Below, one piece after another: positions 28,352 to 37,425 of a stretch of DNA of 64,000 bases. The stretch spans positions 310,001-374,000 of the forward strand of contig NZ_JAMXLE010000002.1 of assembly GCF_024055895.1 (NCBI RefSeq), in the 5' to 3' direction. Below the pieces are notes generated by a model. It did not search any database, was not told the origin of the DNA, and was given only the letters and a program-made list of their open reading frames with translations. Every line of letters begins with the position of its first letter. The first letter of the stretch is position 1. The DNA is from Rhizobium sp. L1K21. Its GTDB lineage: Bacteria > Pseudomonadota > Alphaproteobacteria > Rhizobiales > Rhizobiaceae. A program made the translations under genes and the position numbers.

Positions 28352-28894
28352 TTATTTCTTGGATTTCGGATCGAGCTGGATCTGCACGCGGCCACCACAG
28401 GCCTCGAGCTGGGCTTCGCCGCTTTTCATCAGAACTGTGAGCTTGCAGCCGGTAAAGACGTTTTCACCCTCTGTCAGCACGACCGGCTTTCCGGTCAGGG
28501 TCAAAATCTCCGTATCCATGTCAAACGTGCCCTCATCACCACTGGCCGTCTGGGTGCCAGACGTCATGAGAACGCGTTTTGACATCAGGATATGATCGAT
28601 ATCCGCCGGGCCGTCGCCGGAAACGGGTCCGCCTTCGGAACGATAATACACCGTCATCGCGCCAGAGCGGATCGTCGTCGTTCCCTGCACGACTTTCACA
28701 TTGCCGGTGAAGTCCGCCCGTTTGTCCTTGTCCTTGATCTGCAGCTTGTCGCTTTCAATCTGGATCGGCTCATCGGAAGAGAGCGACAGTCCTTCCATAC
28801 GCGTTGAGGTCTGCTGCGCAAATGAGGCGCCTGTTCCTGCCGCCAATGCAGCAAATGCGATACAAGCAAAAATGACCGATCCCTTGCGGCTCAT
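28352..28894 (-). CDS. lptA: LPS transport periplasmic protein LptA
   Basis: Periplasmic bridge protein carrying LPS between LptC and LptD. 180 residues: signal peptide ([19 protein letters not shown]) followed by an OstA-like beta-jellyroll with [23 protein letters not shown], the family hallmark, and [25 protein letters not shown]. Near the end a lone Cys pair (TGCK, EACGG) is present. It starts 6 bp after the lptC stop and lies 16 bp before lptB. Confidence 0.9.
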   Translation of the reverse strand: MSRKGSVIFACIAFAALAAGTGASFAQQTSTRMEGLSLSSDEPIQIESDKLQIKDKDKRADFTGNVKVVQGTTTIRSGAMTVYYRSEGGPVSGDGPADIDHILMSKRVLMTSGTQTASGDEGTFDMDTEILTLTGKPVVLTEGENVFTGCKLTVLMKSGEAQLEACGGRVQIQLDPKSKK

Positions 28895-28900
28895 CAGGAA

Positions 28901-29566
28901 TTATTCTTTCTCTTTGCGAATGGACGTCGGGTTCACCAGAACTTTGACGTTGCCTTCGAAAGTAAGGCTTTGACCGTTGTCTTTCATTTCGAATTTATTG
29001 GCAACAATAGACGCGTCACTCATGATGATTGTTGTTTTTTCATCAGATATCATCGATCCACCTGTCAAATCCACACTTGCGGAGCGAAAATGCGCGTTTA
29101 CGCCGTTGGAGAGGTCGATATCAAAAGGCTTGGGCAGCTCAAGCTTTTCCGAATCACGGTCAAAATTGCCAACGGCCGCACGAATATTGGCCATCAGGCC
29201 ATTGCTGCCCGGCAATTGGGCGGCGATTGATTCCAGCGTAATGAGATTGGGCGACACGATGTCCTGCAGCGCACGCGAAGCTTTCAGCGCATAGGCAATG
29301 CCGTCGCCGTTGCGACCCGACAATGCCGGCTTTTCCATCACGATCTTGCCGTCTTCAATTGTAGCCGTTTCAATGCTGATATTTTCCGGCAGCCATGAGC
29401 GAACCACAGAAACGGACACAAAGAGAGCAGCCACCACGACGGTAACGGCCGGCAGAATGATTTTCAAACGCCGAACGCGCGCGGAATGCTTGAGCGCAGC
29501 TGAATAGTCGCGCGGGCTCATTGCGGGGCCATTTACGGCCAATTCCTGGCTTTGTATGTTCGACAT
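28901..29566 (-). CDS. lptC: LPS export protein LptC
   Basis: Bitopic inner-membrane protein of the Lpt bridge, 221 residues. An N-terminal cytoplasmic segment of about 32 residues is followed by one TM helix (IILPAVTVVVAALFVSVSVV) and a periplasmic jellyroll ending in DNGQSLTFEGNVKVLVNP. Sequence conservation in LptC is low, so the call rests on the architecture and the operon with lptA and lptB. First gene of the operon, divergent from sppA across 169 bp. Confidence 0.85.
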   Translation of the reverse strand: MSNIQSQELAVNGPAMSPRDYSAALKHSARVRRLKIILPAVTVVVAALFVSVSVVRSWLPENISIETATIEDGKIVMEKPALSGRNGDGIAYALKASRALQDIVSPNLITLESIAAQLPGSNGLMANIRAAVGNFDRDSEKLELPKPFDIDLSNGVNAHFRSASVDLTGGSMISDEKTTIIMSDASIVANKFEMKDNGQSLTFEGNVKVLVNPTSIRKEKE

Positions 29567-29735
29567 CGGAGACCTTGCAACGCATCCGTTTGAACCGGAG
29601 ATAAGTTCAATTGTTCGCTAACGCAATATGAAAGGCAGAAATACGACCGATTGCGCCGCAAGTCAGATATTTCTATAAGCTCTAAGAGAACGCGCAACAT
29701 TCGCCGCTTGGCGGTGATATGCGAAGGAGAACGAG

Positions 29736-30689
29736 TTGGATCAGAATATTGCAGACCGGCGTGCGTTGCGGCGAAAGCTCAGCTTCTGGCGCGTTTTTGC
29801 AGGCGTTATCGCAGTGGTTGCCATTGTCGGCCTCTGGTTTGCCATGACCGGCGGGCAGAGCGCCAGCAGCCGCGACCAGATCGCGCGCGTTTCAATATCG
29901 GGCATTATTCAGGACAATAGCGAGCTCACCGGGCGGTTTGAGCGCATTGCCAAAGCCGACAACGTCAAGGCGCTGATCGTGGAGATATCCTCGCCCGGCG
30001 GGACGACCTATGGCGGCGAGACCATTTTCAAGGCAATCCGAAAGGTGGCGGACAAGAAGCCGGTCGTTACCAATATCCGCACGCTTGCCGCTTCGGCAGG
30101 CTACATGGTTGCGGCTGCAGGCGATGAGATTGTCGCAGGCGAAACCTCTATCACCGGCTCAATTGGCGTGCTCTTTCAATATGTTCAGGCCCAGGAGCTG
30201 ATGGACAAGATTGGCGTCTCGATGGAGGAAATCAAATCCTCTCCGATGAAGGCCGAGCCCAGCCCCTTTCATGCTCCGCCGGAAGAGGCCAAAGCCATGA
30301 TCAATGCCATGATCCAGGACAGCTATTCCTGGTTCGTCGATCTGGTGGCTGAACGGCGCGGCATGGACCGCGCCCGCGCGCTCCAATTGGCTGACGGGTC
30401 TGTTTTTTCCGGGCGTCAGGCCAAGGAAAACGGACTGGTGGATCGGCTCGGCGGCATGGACGAAATCAAGGATTATCTGAAGACTGTGAAGGTTGACCCC
30501 GACCTTCCCGTTATGGACTGGAAAGCGCCGTCAGATGGTCTTTCCATTGGCCTGCCCTTAGCACTGGCAAACCAGCTCGGATTGGGAGATGCTGCAACGC
30601 TCTTTGATCAGGCCATTGTCAAAAAACTCTTTGGTGACAAGTTGTTCCTTGACGGTCTCGTCTCTGTTTGGCAGGTTGGCGCGGATTAA
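29736..30689 (+). CDS. sppA: signal peptide peptidase SppA (S49 family)
   Basis: Membrane-anchored serine protease that degrades cleaved signal peptides. 317 residues, single N-terminal TM (GVIAVVAIVGLWFAMTGG). Catalytic Ser is in RTLAASAGYMVAAAG, and the general-base Lys is in the EEIKSSPMKAEPSPF region; the S49 segment EIVAGETSITGSIGV is conserved. This is the short, single-domain form. The TTG at 29736 preceded by AAGGAGA is the start; no ATG in frame is placed better. ihfB follows 24 bp downstream. Confidence 0.93.
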   Translation: MDQNIADRRALRRKLSFWRVFAGVIAVVAIVGLWFAMTGGQSASSRDQIARVSISGIIQDNSELTGRFERIAKADNVKALIVEISSPGGTTYGGETIFKAIRKVADKKPVVTNIRTLAASAGYMVAAAGDEIVAGETSITGSIGVLFQYVQAQELMDKIGVSMEEIKSSPMKAEPSPFHAPPEEAKAMINAMIQDSYSWFVDLVAERRGMDRARALQLADGSVFSGRQAKENGLVDRLGGMDEIKDYLKTVKVDPDLPVMDWKAPSDGLSIGLPLALANQLGLGDAATLFDQAIVKKLFGDKLFLDGLVSVWQVGAD

Positions 30690-30713
30690 AATCATAAAAT
30701 TCAGGGGGTAGCA

Positions 30714-31007
30714 GTGATAAAGTCCGAATTGGTGCAGATTGTTGCTGCACGCAATCCACATCTCTATCACCGCGATGTGGAAAACATCGTGAACGCCGTA
30801 TTTGATGAAATTTCAGATGCTTTGTCTGCAGGCAACCGTGTTGAGCTTCGTGGCTTTGGTGCATTCTCTGTGAAAAATCGCCCTTCAAGATCCGGGCGCA
30901 ACCCCCGAACGGGCGACGCGGTTTTTGTTGAAGAAAAATGGGTTCCGTTCTTCAAGACCGGCAAGGAGTTGCGCGAGCGCCTCAATCCCGACGACATCGA
31001 AGATTGA
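30714..31007 (+). CDS. ihfB: integration host factor beta subunit
   Basis: DNA-bending HU/IHF-family protein, 97 residues, partner of IhfA. The GTG start follows an AGGGGGT RBS. Seen: the helical N-terminal dimerisation half ([17 protein letters not shown]), [15 protein letters not shown], and the arm [33 protein letters not shown], which contains the intercalating Pro. Length and arm fit IhfB rather than HU. Downstream of sppA on the same strand and probably cotranscribed with it. Confidence 0.95.
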   Translation: MIKSELVQIVAARNPHLYHRDVENIVNAVFDEISDALSAGNRVELRGFGAFSVKNRPSRSGRNPRTGDAVFVEEKWVPFFKTGKELRERLNPDDIED

Positions 31008-31131
31008 CGACGTCAAGTGCGGACATTTGATCTTAGCGCTTGAAACAACTGGCGCTTTGCCTATCTTGTCCTAGAGGCATTCGGACTTTACCGCGTGCCG
31101 GGTCTTAGATGTGCAATTCAGGAATTTCGCC

Positions 31132-31476
31132 ATGGTCAAGAAGCTGATCAACATCATAATCCTCCTGCCAATTGCGATCGTTCTTATCGTGCTTTCCGTT
31201 GCAAACCGGCAATCGGTAACGATGGCCTTCAATCCGTTTCAACCCAGCGATTCGGTGCTTTCGGTCAGCGCGCCCTTTTTCATCTATCTCTTCGCCGCGC
31301 TCATTCTTGGCATGATCATCGGTTCAGCCGCCACATGGTGGAAACAGGGCAAGCATCGGAAGAAGGCACGCCAGACCGCGCGTGAAGCGGCGCGTTGGCA
31401 GAGCGAGGCCGGAACGCAGCGGCGGCGCGCAGAAGAACTGGCCGAACAGGCCGTCGTTCCTGCCTCATCGCATTAA
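31132..31476 (+). CDS. LapA-domain membrane protein
   Basis: A 114-residue protein with two TM helices: IIILLPIAIVLIVLSVANR near the start and FFIYLFAALILGMIIGSAATWW, followed by a basic, coiled-coil-prone tail (KQGKHRKKARQTAREAARW). This is the DUF1049/LapA layout, implicated in LPS assembly in E. coli. The ATG at 31132 (AGGAA upstream) is preferred to the in-frame GTG at 31111. Here it is followed by a CoxG-like gene on the opposite strand. Confidence 0.75.
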   Translation: MVKKLINIIILLPIAIVLIVLSVANRQSVTMAFNPFQPSDSVLSVSAPFFIYLFAALILGMIIGSAATWWKQGKHRKKARQTAREAARWQSEAGTQRRRAEELAEQAVVPASSH

Positions 31477-31536
31477 CAAAGACCTTGCCATATTGGCTGG
31501 ATGTCGCGGACGGTCAGCGCCGTCCGCTGGTATTGA

Positions 31537-31983
31537 CTACGCCTGGCCGCTCACGGCCTTGTTGAAATCGGCAAAAAACTGACCGGCGAGCTTTTTGGCA
31601 GACGAATCGATCAGCCGCGAGCCGAGCTGCGCGAGCTTGCCGCCAATCTGCGCATCGACCTTATAGGAAAGAATCGTTTCATTGCCGTCTTCTGCCAGAG
31701 AAACATCGGCTCCACCCTTGGCGAAACCCGCAATGCCACCCTTGCCCTCACCTGAAATGGTGTAGCTCTCGGGAGGATTGAGGTTTTCCAGAACGACCTC
31801 GCCTTTGAACGTGGCCGATACGGGGCCGATCTTGACCTTGACGGTCGCCGACATCTCGGTTGGTGACTGCATTTCCAGCTCCTGACAGCCAGGAATGCAC
31901 GCTTTCAGGATTTCAGGGTTGTTGAGCGCTTCCCATACGGTTTGCCTGTCGGCTGCAATACGCTCTTCGCCACTCATGTCCAT
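31537..31983 (-). CDS. CoxG-like SRPBCC family protein
   Basis: A 148-residue START/SRPBCC-fold protein of the carbon monoxide dehydrogenase subunit G (CoxG) family: EERIAADRQTVWEALNNPEILKACIPGCQELE and VKVKIGPVSATFKGEVVLENLNPPESY are the hallmarks. CoxG-like proteins are associated with molybdenum hydroxylases, but no coxLMS genes are in this window. The frame runs to 32943; the ATG at 31983 with GGAGG 8 bp upstream gives the family size. The true role here is unknown. Confidence 0.85.
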   Translation of the reverse strand: MDMSGEERIAADRQTVWEALNNPEILKACIPGCQELEMQSPTEMSATVKVKIGPVSATFKGEVVLENLNPPESYTISGEGKGGIAGFAKGGADVSLAEDGNETILSYKVDAQIGGKLAQLGSRLIDSSAKKLAGQFFADFNKAVSGQA

Positions 31984-32115
31984 GAACATTTCCTCCCAGA
32001 ATTCGACCCTTTGTGCGGGCCGGACGAATAGAGCCGATGGAAACGGCTTTGCCAAGTGGGCGGAGGATGCTATTGCCTCCTGCACCTGAAATTTGTCAAT
32101 GGAAATGTAGCCAAG

Positions 32116-33186
32116 ATGAGACAGAGCCGCAAACCCGGCCCGTCGAAACCGCCCAAGGCGCAGAGAAATGCCGGTTCGCCGCGCAAAGAGCCGCGACCCG
32201 ACAAGCAGACGGAGCGACCGAAAGCCTCTGTTGCGATGGTCTATGATCGCCCGTTGACCGAAAGACGCGGCGAAAAGCCGGCAGAAAGGGTGCCGCTTAT
32301 TCTCGAAACCGGCGGACCCGGCGCGTTTCAGTTGATCGACAGCGGCAATGCACAAAAGCTCGAACAGTATGGACCTTACAGGATCGTGCGGCCGGAAGCG
32401 CAGGCGCTCTGGCAGCCGGCCTTGCCGGAACACATTTGGCAAAATGTCGATGCCATTTTCACCGGCGATACCGATGAAGATGGGATGGGCCGTTGGCGCT
32501 TTCCCAAGGGCGCGCTCGGTGAAACCTGGCCCATGCAACTTCTGGGTGTCGATTTTCACGGCCGCTTCACCAGCTTCCGCCATGTTGGCGTGTTCCCCGA
32601 ACAGCTTGCCCATTGGTCCTGGATGCAGGAAACGGTGCGGGCCGCCAACCGTCCGCTGAAGGTCCTGAACCTCTTTGGCTACACCGGCGTTGCTTCGCTG
32701 GCGGCCGCAGCTGCCGGTGCTCAGGTAACCCATGTCGATGCCTCGAAAAAGGCCATCGGCTGGGGGCGTGAGAACCAGGCGCTTGCCAGAATGGATGATG
32801 CACCGATCCGCTGGATTTGCGATGACGCCATGAAGTTCATTCTGCGTGAAGAGCGACGTGGCAACACCTACGACATCATCCTCACCGACCCGCCGAAATT
32901 CGGGCGCGGGCCAAGCGGCGAAGTCTGGCAGCTCTTCGACCATCTTCCGCTGATGCTGGATATCTGCCGTGAACTGCTATCGCCCAACGCCGAAGGCCTG
33001 GTGCTGACGGCCTATTCCATCCGTGCCAGCTTCTATTCGATCCATGAACTGATGCGCGAAATCATGCGCGGCAGCGGCGGCGTGGTGGAATCCGGTGAGC
33101 TGATCATTCGCGAAAGCGGCGCAGACGGCAGGACGCCGGGACGTGCGCTTTCGACCTCTCTTTTCAGCCGGTGGGTGCCGAAATGA
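32116..33186 (+). CDS. class I SAM-dependent methyltransferase, RlmI-like (23S rRNA C5-methylcytosine type)
   Basis: A 356-residue protein. After a basic, low-complexity N-terminal 50 residues (QSRKPGPSKPPKAQRNAG), the C-terminal Rossmann domain has motif I LNLFGYTGVASLAAAAAG, THVDASKKAIGWGRENQ for SAM binding, and DPPKFGRGPSGEVW as the catalytic-type motif IV. The form suggests an rRNA or tRNA base methyltransferase of the RlmI/RlmK group; no PUA domain is evident. Its stop overlaps the next gene in an ATGA (4 bp), implying coupling with the SPOUT methyltransferase. Confidence 0.82.
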   Translation: MRQSRKPGPSKPPKAQRNAGSPRKEPRPDKQTERPKASVAMVYDRPLTERRGEKPAERVPLILETGGPGAFQLIDSGNAQKLEQYGPYRIVRPEAQALWQPALPEHIWQNVDAIFTGDTDEDGMGRWRFPKGALGETWPMQLLGVDFHGRFTSFRHVGVFPEQLAHWSWMQETVRAANRPLKVLNLFGYTGVASLAAAAAGAQVTHVDASKKAIGWGRENQALARMDDAPIRWICDDAMKFILREERRGNTYDIILTDPPKFGRGPSGEVWQLFDHLPLMLDICRELLSPNAEGLVLTAYSIRASFYSIHELMREIMRGSGGVVESGELIIRESGADGRTPGRALSTSLFSRWVPK

Positions 33187-34034
33187 ACAAGGATGTGACC
33201 GCAAAGGGGCCGGGACGCGTGGGCCAGGTGAAGGAGATCACCAGCCTTTCCAATCCGGTGATCAAGGATATAAAAGGCCTTTCGCAGAAAAAGGGCCGCG
33301 AGGAAACCGGAACCTTCATGGCCGAAGGGTTGAAGCTGGTGATCGATGCTCTCGATCTCGGTTGGTCGATCACGACGCTTGTTTATGCCAAAAACGCGAA
33401 GGAAAAACCGCTGGTGCAGAAGGTGGCGGCGCGCGCCGTGGCCGCCGGTGCGCTGGTGCTGGAAGTGAGCGAAAAAGTGCTTTCCTCCATCACGCGGCGC
33501 GACAATCCGCAAATGGTTGTTGGCATTTTCGAAACCCGCTGGCATGCGCTTTCCAGCCTCAAACCCGAAACAAACCAGACTTTCGTCGCGCTTGACCGGG
33601 TGCGTGATCCCGGCAATCTGGGCACGATTATCCGCACCGCCGATGCTGCCGGCGCATCCGGCGTTATACTGGTCGGTGAGACAACCGACCCCTATTCGCT
33701 GGAAACTGTTCGCGCCACCATGGGCTCGGTTTTCGCAGTCCCGCTTTATCGCGCCTCTGCTTCCGAATTTCTGAAATGGAAACGTGGCAGCGGCGCCAAA
33801 ACAGTGGCCACCCATCTTGCCGGATCGGTCGATTATCGCACAATCGATTACACCGACATGCCGGTGGTGATCCTGATGGGCAACGAGCAACAGGGCCTGC
33901 CTGAAGAGCTGGCGCGTGAGGCTGACGCGCTTGCCCGCATTCCTCAGCAAGGCCTTGCTGATTCACTCAATCTTGCTGTGGCAACTGCGGTCATGCTTTT
34001 TGAGGCGCGACGTCACCTTCTGGCCCTTAATTGA
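33183..34034 (+). CDS. TrmH/SpoU family RNA 2'-O-methyltransferase
   Basis: A 283-residue SPOUT enzyme. N-terminal substrate-binding part: ITSLSNPVIKDIKGLSQKKGREETGTF. C-terminal knot: DRVRDPGNLGTIIRTADAAG (motif 1), VVILMGNEQQGLPEELA (motif 2), ADSLNLAVATAVMLFE (motif 3). These are the SpoU signatures for 2'-O-ribose methylation of tRNA or rRNA; the target cannot be deduced. Its ATG overlaps the upstream stop, and lspA follows 3 bp later. It therefore lies in a tight methyltransferase-methyltransferase-lspA cluster. Confidence 0.88.
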   Translation: MNKDVTAKGPGRVGQVKEITSLSNPVIKDIKGLSQKKGREETGTFMAEGLKLVIDALDLGWSITTLVYAKNAKEKPLVQKVAARAVAAGALVLEVSEKVLSSITRRDNPQMVVGIFETRWHALSSLKPETNQTFVALDRVRDPGNLGTIIRTADAAGASGVILVGETTDPYSLETVRATMGSVFAVPLYRASASEFLKWKRGSGAKTVATHLAGSVDYRTIDYTDMPVVILMGNEQQGLPEELAREADALARIPQQGLADSLNLAVATAVMLFEARRHLLALN

Positions 34035-34037
34035 ACC

Positions 34038-34529
34038 ATGACAGCTAAACCTGCCCTTTTTTCCCGCCCGATTCCCGCCATCCTCCTGATCGTGATCGCT
34101 CTTGTTGCTGACCAGGCGAGCAAGATTGCGGTCGATCATCTGCTTCCCCTTCAACAGCCGGTCCCGTTCGTACCGTTTATCGACCTTTACCGAACCTATA
34201 ATACCGGTGTTGCGTTTTCGATGTTCGACGATTTCTCCGGCTGGATCATTGTTGGCGTGCGGCTGGCTATTGTTGCCTTTGTTCTATGGCTCTGGCGACG
34301 AACGGACGCTCATCGCTGGCTTTATCATCTCGGCTTCGCGCTGGTGGTTGCCGGTGCGATTGGCAATCTTATCGACCGTTTTGCTTACGGCCATGTGGTT
34401 GATTTCATATTGTTTCACACGCAAAGCTGGTCATTTGCAGTCTTCAATCTGGCGGATAGTTACATCACGGTGGGCGCGATCATCATTGCTTTTGAAGAAC
34501 TCTTTCGGGGTGAAAAAACGGATAGTTAA
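34038..34529 (+). CDS. lspA: lipoprotein signal peptidase (signal peptidase II)
   Basis: Aspartyl protease of the inner membrane that removes signal peptides of lipoproteins after diacylglyceryl addition. 163 residues, four TM helices. The catalytic Asp pair lies in AIGNLIDRFAYGHVVDFI and FNLADSYITVG; YRTYNTGVAFS is the other signature. Probably cotranscribed with the two upstream methyltransferase genes (3-bp gap). The lipoprotein at 14465-14995 is a probable substrate. Confidence 0.95.
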   Translation: MTAKPALFSRPIPAILLIVIALVADQASKIAVDHLLPLQQPVPFVPFIDLYRTYNTGVAFSMFDDFSGWIIVGVRLAIVAFVLWLWRRTDAHRWLYHLGFALVVAGAIGNLIDRFAYGHVVDFILFHTQSWSFAVFNLADSYITVGAIIIAFEELFRGEKTDS

Positions 34530-34584
34530 ATCCTTAACCATTCGCGGAAACGATTTGGAATCATTGGCATGATATCCAATTGCC

Positions 34585-36441
34585 ATGAGACAAAACGCAA
34601 AACAGCAAACAGCAACGCTTAAAGGCTCGCTTAAACGCAATACGGGCTTTGCCTCCATCGGTTTCTTGCTTTTGGCAGCATCGTTCACACTGCCAATTGT
34701 CTATCCCTCACAGTCGCTTCCCGCTCTGACGCTTGTGGGGCTCTGTTTCATCTTTGGCTCTGCGTTTCTTGGCTTCGCATTGGTGCGGATGATCAAGGCA
34801 ACGCCGGAAGCCACGAAGATCGCTACATTGGAACAGGCGCTTGCTGAGGAGAAAAGCGCGCGACTGAAGGCGCAAGCTGAAAATGCCGCAAAATCGCGCC
34901 TGCTCGGCACGGTCAGCCACGATATCCGCACGCCGCTTTCCGGCATCTCGGGCATGTGTCATCTTCTTGCCCAAAGCAAGCTTTCAGCCGAGCAGCGAAA
35001 CTATCTGTCCGGCATCCGCCAATCCTCCAATGCGCTTGCGCAGCTCGTGGATGACCTTCTCGATTTCGTTTCACTCGAAGCCGGTCGGTTTCAGCTTCGA
35101 CCGCAAGATGAATCGCTGCGAACTGTGCTGGAAGGCGTCGTCGAAATGCTGGCCCACCGGGCGCATGAAAAGGGCATTGAGATATCCAGTTGGGTCTCAT
35201 CCGATATTCCCGACGTGCTTTCCTTCGATCCGGCACGGCTGCGCCAGGTTCTGTTCAACATCATCGGCAATGCCGTGAAATTTACCCAAGAAGGTGGCGT
35301 CTATGTCGAGGCCTCCGTTGAACGCAGTGCGCTGGTGATCCGGGTCACAGACACCGGGCCCGGCATGACGCGCGAAGAACAGGAGCGCATCTTCGGCGAG
35401 TTCGAGCAGGTGGGCAACGACCGCGACAAAACCGGGGGCACCGGGCTTGGCCTGTCCATTTCCGCACGCATTGTCGCCGCTGCCGGTGGTGACATTACCG
35501 TGACCAGCGACAAGGGTCGCGGAGCGACGTTCACGCTGCGGCTGCCGATGGAATTTTCCGGTGATTTCGGCGGGCGCTATACACGCAGTGCCACTCTCAA
35601 AGCATCCAATGCCCTGATCATCTGCCCGCCCGGCCCAACAGCCCATTCGCTCATCAAGACCATTGAAACGCTGGGTGGCCAATGCACGCATGCGGACGAC
35701 ATCAAGCGTGCGAGGGCTGCGCTTGAAAGTGCCGCCTCTGAGGAAAACAGCCGCTTTACCGATATCATTGCAGACCACCGGCTAGCTGACGATTTCACAC
35801 GGCTTATTGCGGAAAAACCCGCATTGTGCCCACCGAAAACCCGCAAGGTGTTTCTGGTCAATCCGGAAAACCGCCTGTCCAAGATCACCGGTATCGGCTT
35901 TGACTCATGGCTGGTGCGTCCGTTGCGCGAACGCTCGCTGGTAGATGTCCTGTTGGGCCGCATGAAGGGCATCGAGTTGCGCGATCCGCTGAACGACAAT
36001 CGCGGCAGCCAGATCGCCTCGCGGTTTACCGTTCCGGAAGCCAATGCATTAAAGGTTCTTGTTGCTGAAGATGATCCGGTCAACGCACTTCTTGCCAGAG
36101 CCACCCTGACAAAGGCCGGCCACAGGGTACAGACGGTTGAGGACTATCAGCATCTCATTGAGGCTGCGACCAATCCGGGCCACCGCCCCGATATCCTGAT
36201 TACCGATCTTTCCATGCCCGGCGGTAACGGGTTGGACGCAATCGAGGAAATCCGCTCATTTGAGAGCAATGCCGGCCTCGGCAATCTACCGGTGATCGTG
36301 GTCTCCGGTCGCGACGGGGACGAGGTTCGGCAGATGGCGCTGGACGCAGGCGCCAGTGCATTCCTGCACAAGCCTGCCGATCCCGCAGAGCTAAGCGAAC
36401 TGGTGTCACGGTTTGGACTGGCCAATATTCGCCACGGTTAA
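34585..36441 (+). CDS. hybrid sensor histidine kinase with C-terminal receiver
   Basis: A 618-residue protein. Two TM helices near the N-terminus (GFASIGFLLLAASFTLPIV, LTLVGLCFIFGSAFLGFAL) are separated by only a few residues, so there is almost no periplasmic sensor. Then a coiled-coil, HisKA with phospho-acceptor His in GTVSHDIRTPLSGIS, HATPase with LFNIIGNAVKF, DTGPGMTREEQ and GGTGLGLSISARIV, a degenerate middle region, and an REC domain (VLVAEDDPVNALL, phospho-acceptor Asp in LITDLSMPGG). No response regulator is adjacent. The signal and the target are unknown. Confidence 0.9.
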   Translation: MRQNAKQQTATLKGSLKRNTGFASIGFLLLAASFTLPIVYPSQSLPALTLVGLCFIFGSAFLGFALVRMIKATPEATKIATLEQALAEEKSARLKAQAENAAKSRLLGTVSHDIRTPLSGISGMCHLLAQSKLSAEQRNYLSGIRQSSNALAQLVDDLLDFVSLEAGRFQLRPQDESLRTVLEGVVEMLAHRAHEKGIEISSWVSSDIPDVLSFDPARLRQVLFNIIGNAVKFTQEGGVYVEASVERSALVIRVTDTGPGMTREEQERIFGEFEQVGNDRDKTGGTGLGLSISARIVAAAGGDITVTSDKGRGATFTLRLPMEFSGDFGGRYTRSATLKASNALIICPPGPTAHSLIKTIETLGGQCTHADDIKRARAALESAASEENSRFTDIIADHRLADDFTRLIAEKPALCPPKTRKVFLVNPENRLSKITGIGFDSWLVRPLRERSLVDVLLGRMKGIELRDPLNDNRGSQIASRFTVPEANALKVLVAEDDPVNALLARATLTKAGHRVQTVEDYQHLIEAATNPGHRPDILITDLSMPGGNGLDAIEEIRSFESNAGLGNLPVIVVSGRDGDEVRQMALDAGASAFLHKPADPAELSELVSRFGLANIRHG

Positions 36442-36461
36442 GCCATTGGCTTGAACGCGTT

Positions 36462-36497
36462 TTGTCACTCGCCTGTCGCATTAACATGATTTATGAT
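36462..36497 (+). promoter_or_regulatory. Pho box and -10 of olsB
   Basis: Two direct repeats, TTGTCAC (36462-36468) and CTGTCGC (36473-36479), are separated by 4 bp (11-bp period), matching the PhoB consensus CTGTCAT-N4-CTGTCAT at 5 of 7 and 6 of 7 bases. A -10-like TATGAT is at 36492-36497; a standard -35 would fall inside the second half-site, as in PhoB-activated promoters. The start codon is 35 bp downstream of the -10. Ornithine lipid synthesis is phosphate-controlled in rhizobia, which agrees. Confidence 0.75.
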
Positions 36498-36531
36498 CCT
36501 CATCTGATTTGTATCCGGATGAGCCGTAGAC

Positions 36532-37401
36532 ATGGAAAGCGCAACTGCATTGCTTGAAAGAGCCGAGACCGTTCAACAGCCGTTGGTCGGCGGACGTTCC
36601 AACGAGATTTTGGGCCGGATCGGCAATCTGGAAACGCGGCTTGCGCGCAACGCGCGTGAGATTGCCGCCGCGCAAGCCGTCCGCTTCCAGGTTTTTGTTG
36701 AAGAGATGGGTGCCAAGGTGCCGCCGCAGGCGCAAGCCGCGCGCCGCGATATCGACGCCTGGGATGATATCTGCGATCACCTGCTGGTGTTGGACACCAC
36801 GCTGCCGGGCGAGGCAGAGGACCAGATCGTCGGCACCTACCGCCTGTTGCGTCAGGAAATTGCCATGGCCCATGGCGGCTTCTATTCCGCATCTGAATTC
36901 GAGGTCGCCGATCTCGTTGCGCGGCATTCGGACAAGCGCTTCATGGAGCTTGGCCGTTCCTGCGTTCTGCCGCAATACCGCACCCGCCGCACGGTTGAAC
37001 TGCTGTGGCAGGGCAATTGGGCCTATGCGCTGAAGCACAATATCGATGCCATGTTCGGCTGCGGTTCGTTCCCCGGAACAGTCCCGGAAGAACATGCGCT
37101 GGCACTTTCGTTCCTGCATCACAACGCCTCTGCCAAACAGGGCTGGCATGTACGTGCGCTTCCCGAGCTCTACCACCAGATGGACCTGATGCCGGCGGAA
37201 GCCGTGAACCCGAAAGCAGCGCTTTTCGCCCTGCCGCCCCTTATCAAGGGTTATCTTCGCCTTGGCGCGATGATCGGCGATGGCGCTGTTGTTGACCGGG
37301 CTTTCCGCACGACGGATGTGCTTGTTGTTCTGCCGATTGCGAGCATTTCTGGCCGTTACAAAAACTATTATGGTCAGGATGCAGGCCGTTTCGCGGCCTG
37401 A
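36532..37401 (+). CDS. olsB: L-ornithine N-alpha-acyltransferase OlsB
   Basis: Transfers a 3-hydroxyacyl group from acyl carrier protein to ornithine, the first step of ornithine lipid synthesis. 289 residues. Features of the GNAT-like OlsB family: NAREIAAAQAVRFQVFVEEMG, DAWDDICDHLLV, YRLLRQEIA, ELGRSCVLPQYRTRRTVELLWQG and VPEEHALALSFLHHN. The second enzyme (OlsA, an O-acyltransferase) is not adjacent; the PlsC-like protein at 50786 is 13 kb away and is not proven to be OlsA. The Pho box upstream suggests induction on phosphate starvation. A strong terminator follows. Confidence 0.9.
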   Translation: MESATALLERAETVQQPLVGGRSNEILGRIGNLETRLARNAREIAAAQAVRFQVFVEEMGAKVPPQAQAARRDIDAWDDICDHLLVLDTTLPGEAEDQIVGTYRLLRQEIAMAHGGFYSASEFEVADLVARHSDKRFMELGRSCVLPQYRTRRTVELLWQGNWAYALKHNIDAMFGCGSFPGTVPEEHALALSFLHHNASAKQGWHVRALPELYHQMDLMPAEAVNPKAALFALPPLIKGYLRLGAMIGDGAVVDRAFRTTDVLVVLPIASISGRYKNYYGQDAGRFAA

Positions 37402-37425
37402 GCAACCGGCCTGGCGAAATGAATG

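Noticed and set aside
31537-31983. CO dehydrogenase operon suggested by CoxG
   Set aside because: No coxL, coxM or coxS genes are present; the protein is an isolated SRPBCC family member.
31984-32943. Upstream extension of the CoxG-like frame
   Set aside because: Antisense to a clear methyltransferase gene; the CoxG family starts at 31983 with an RBS.
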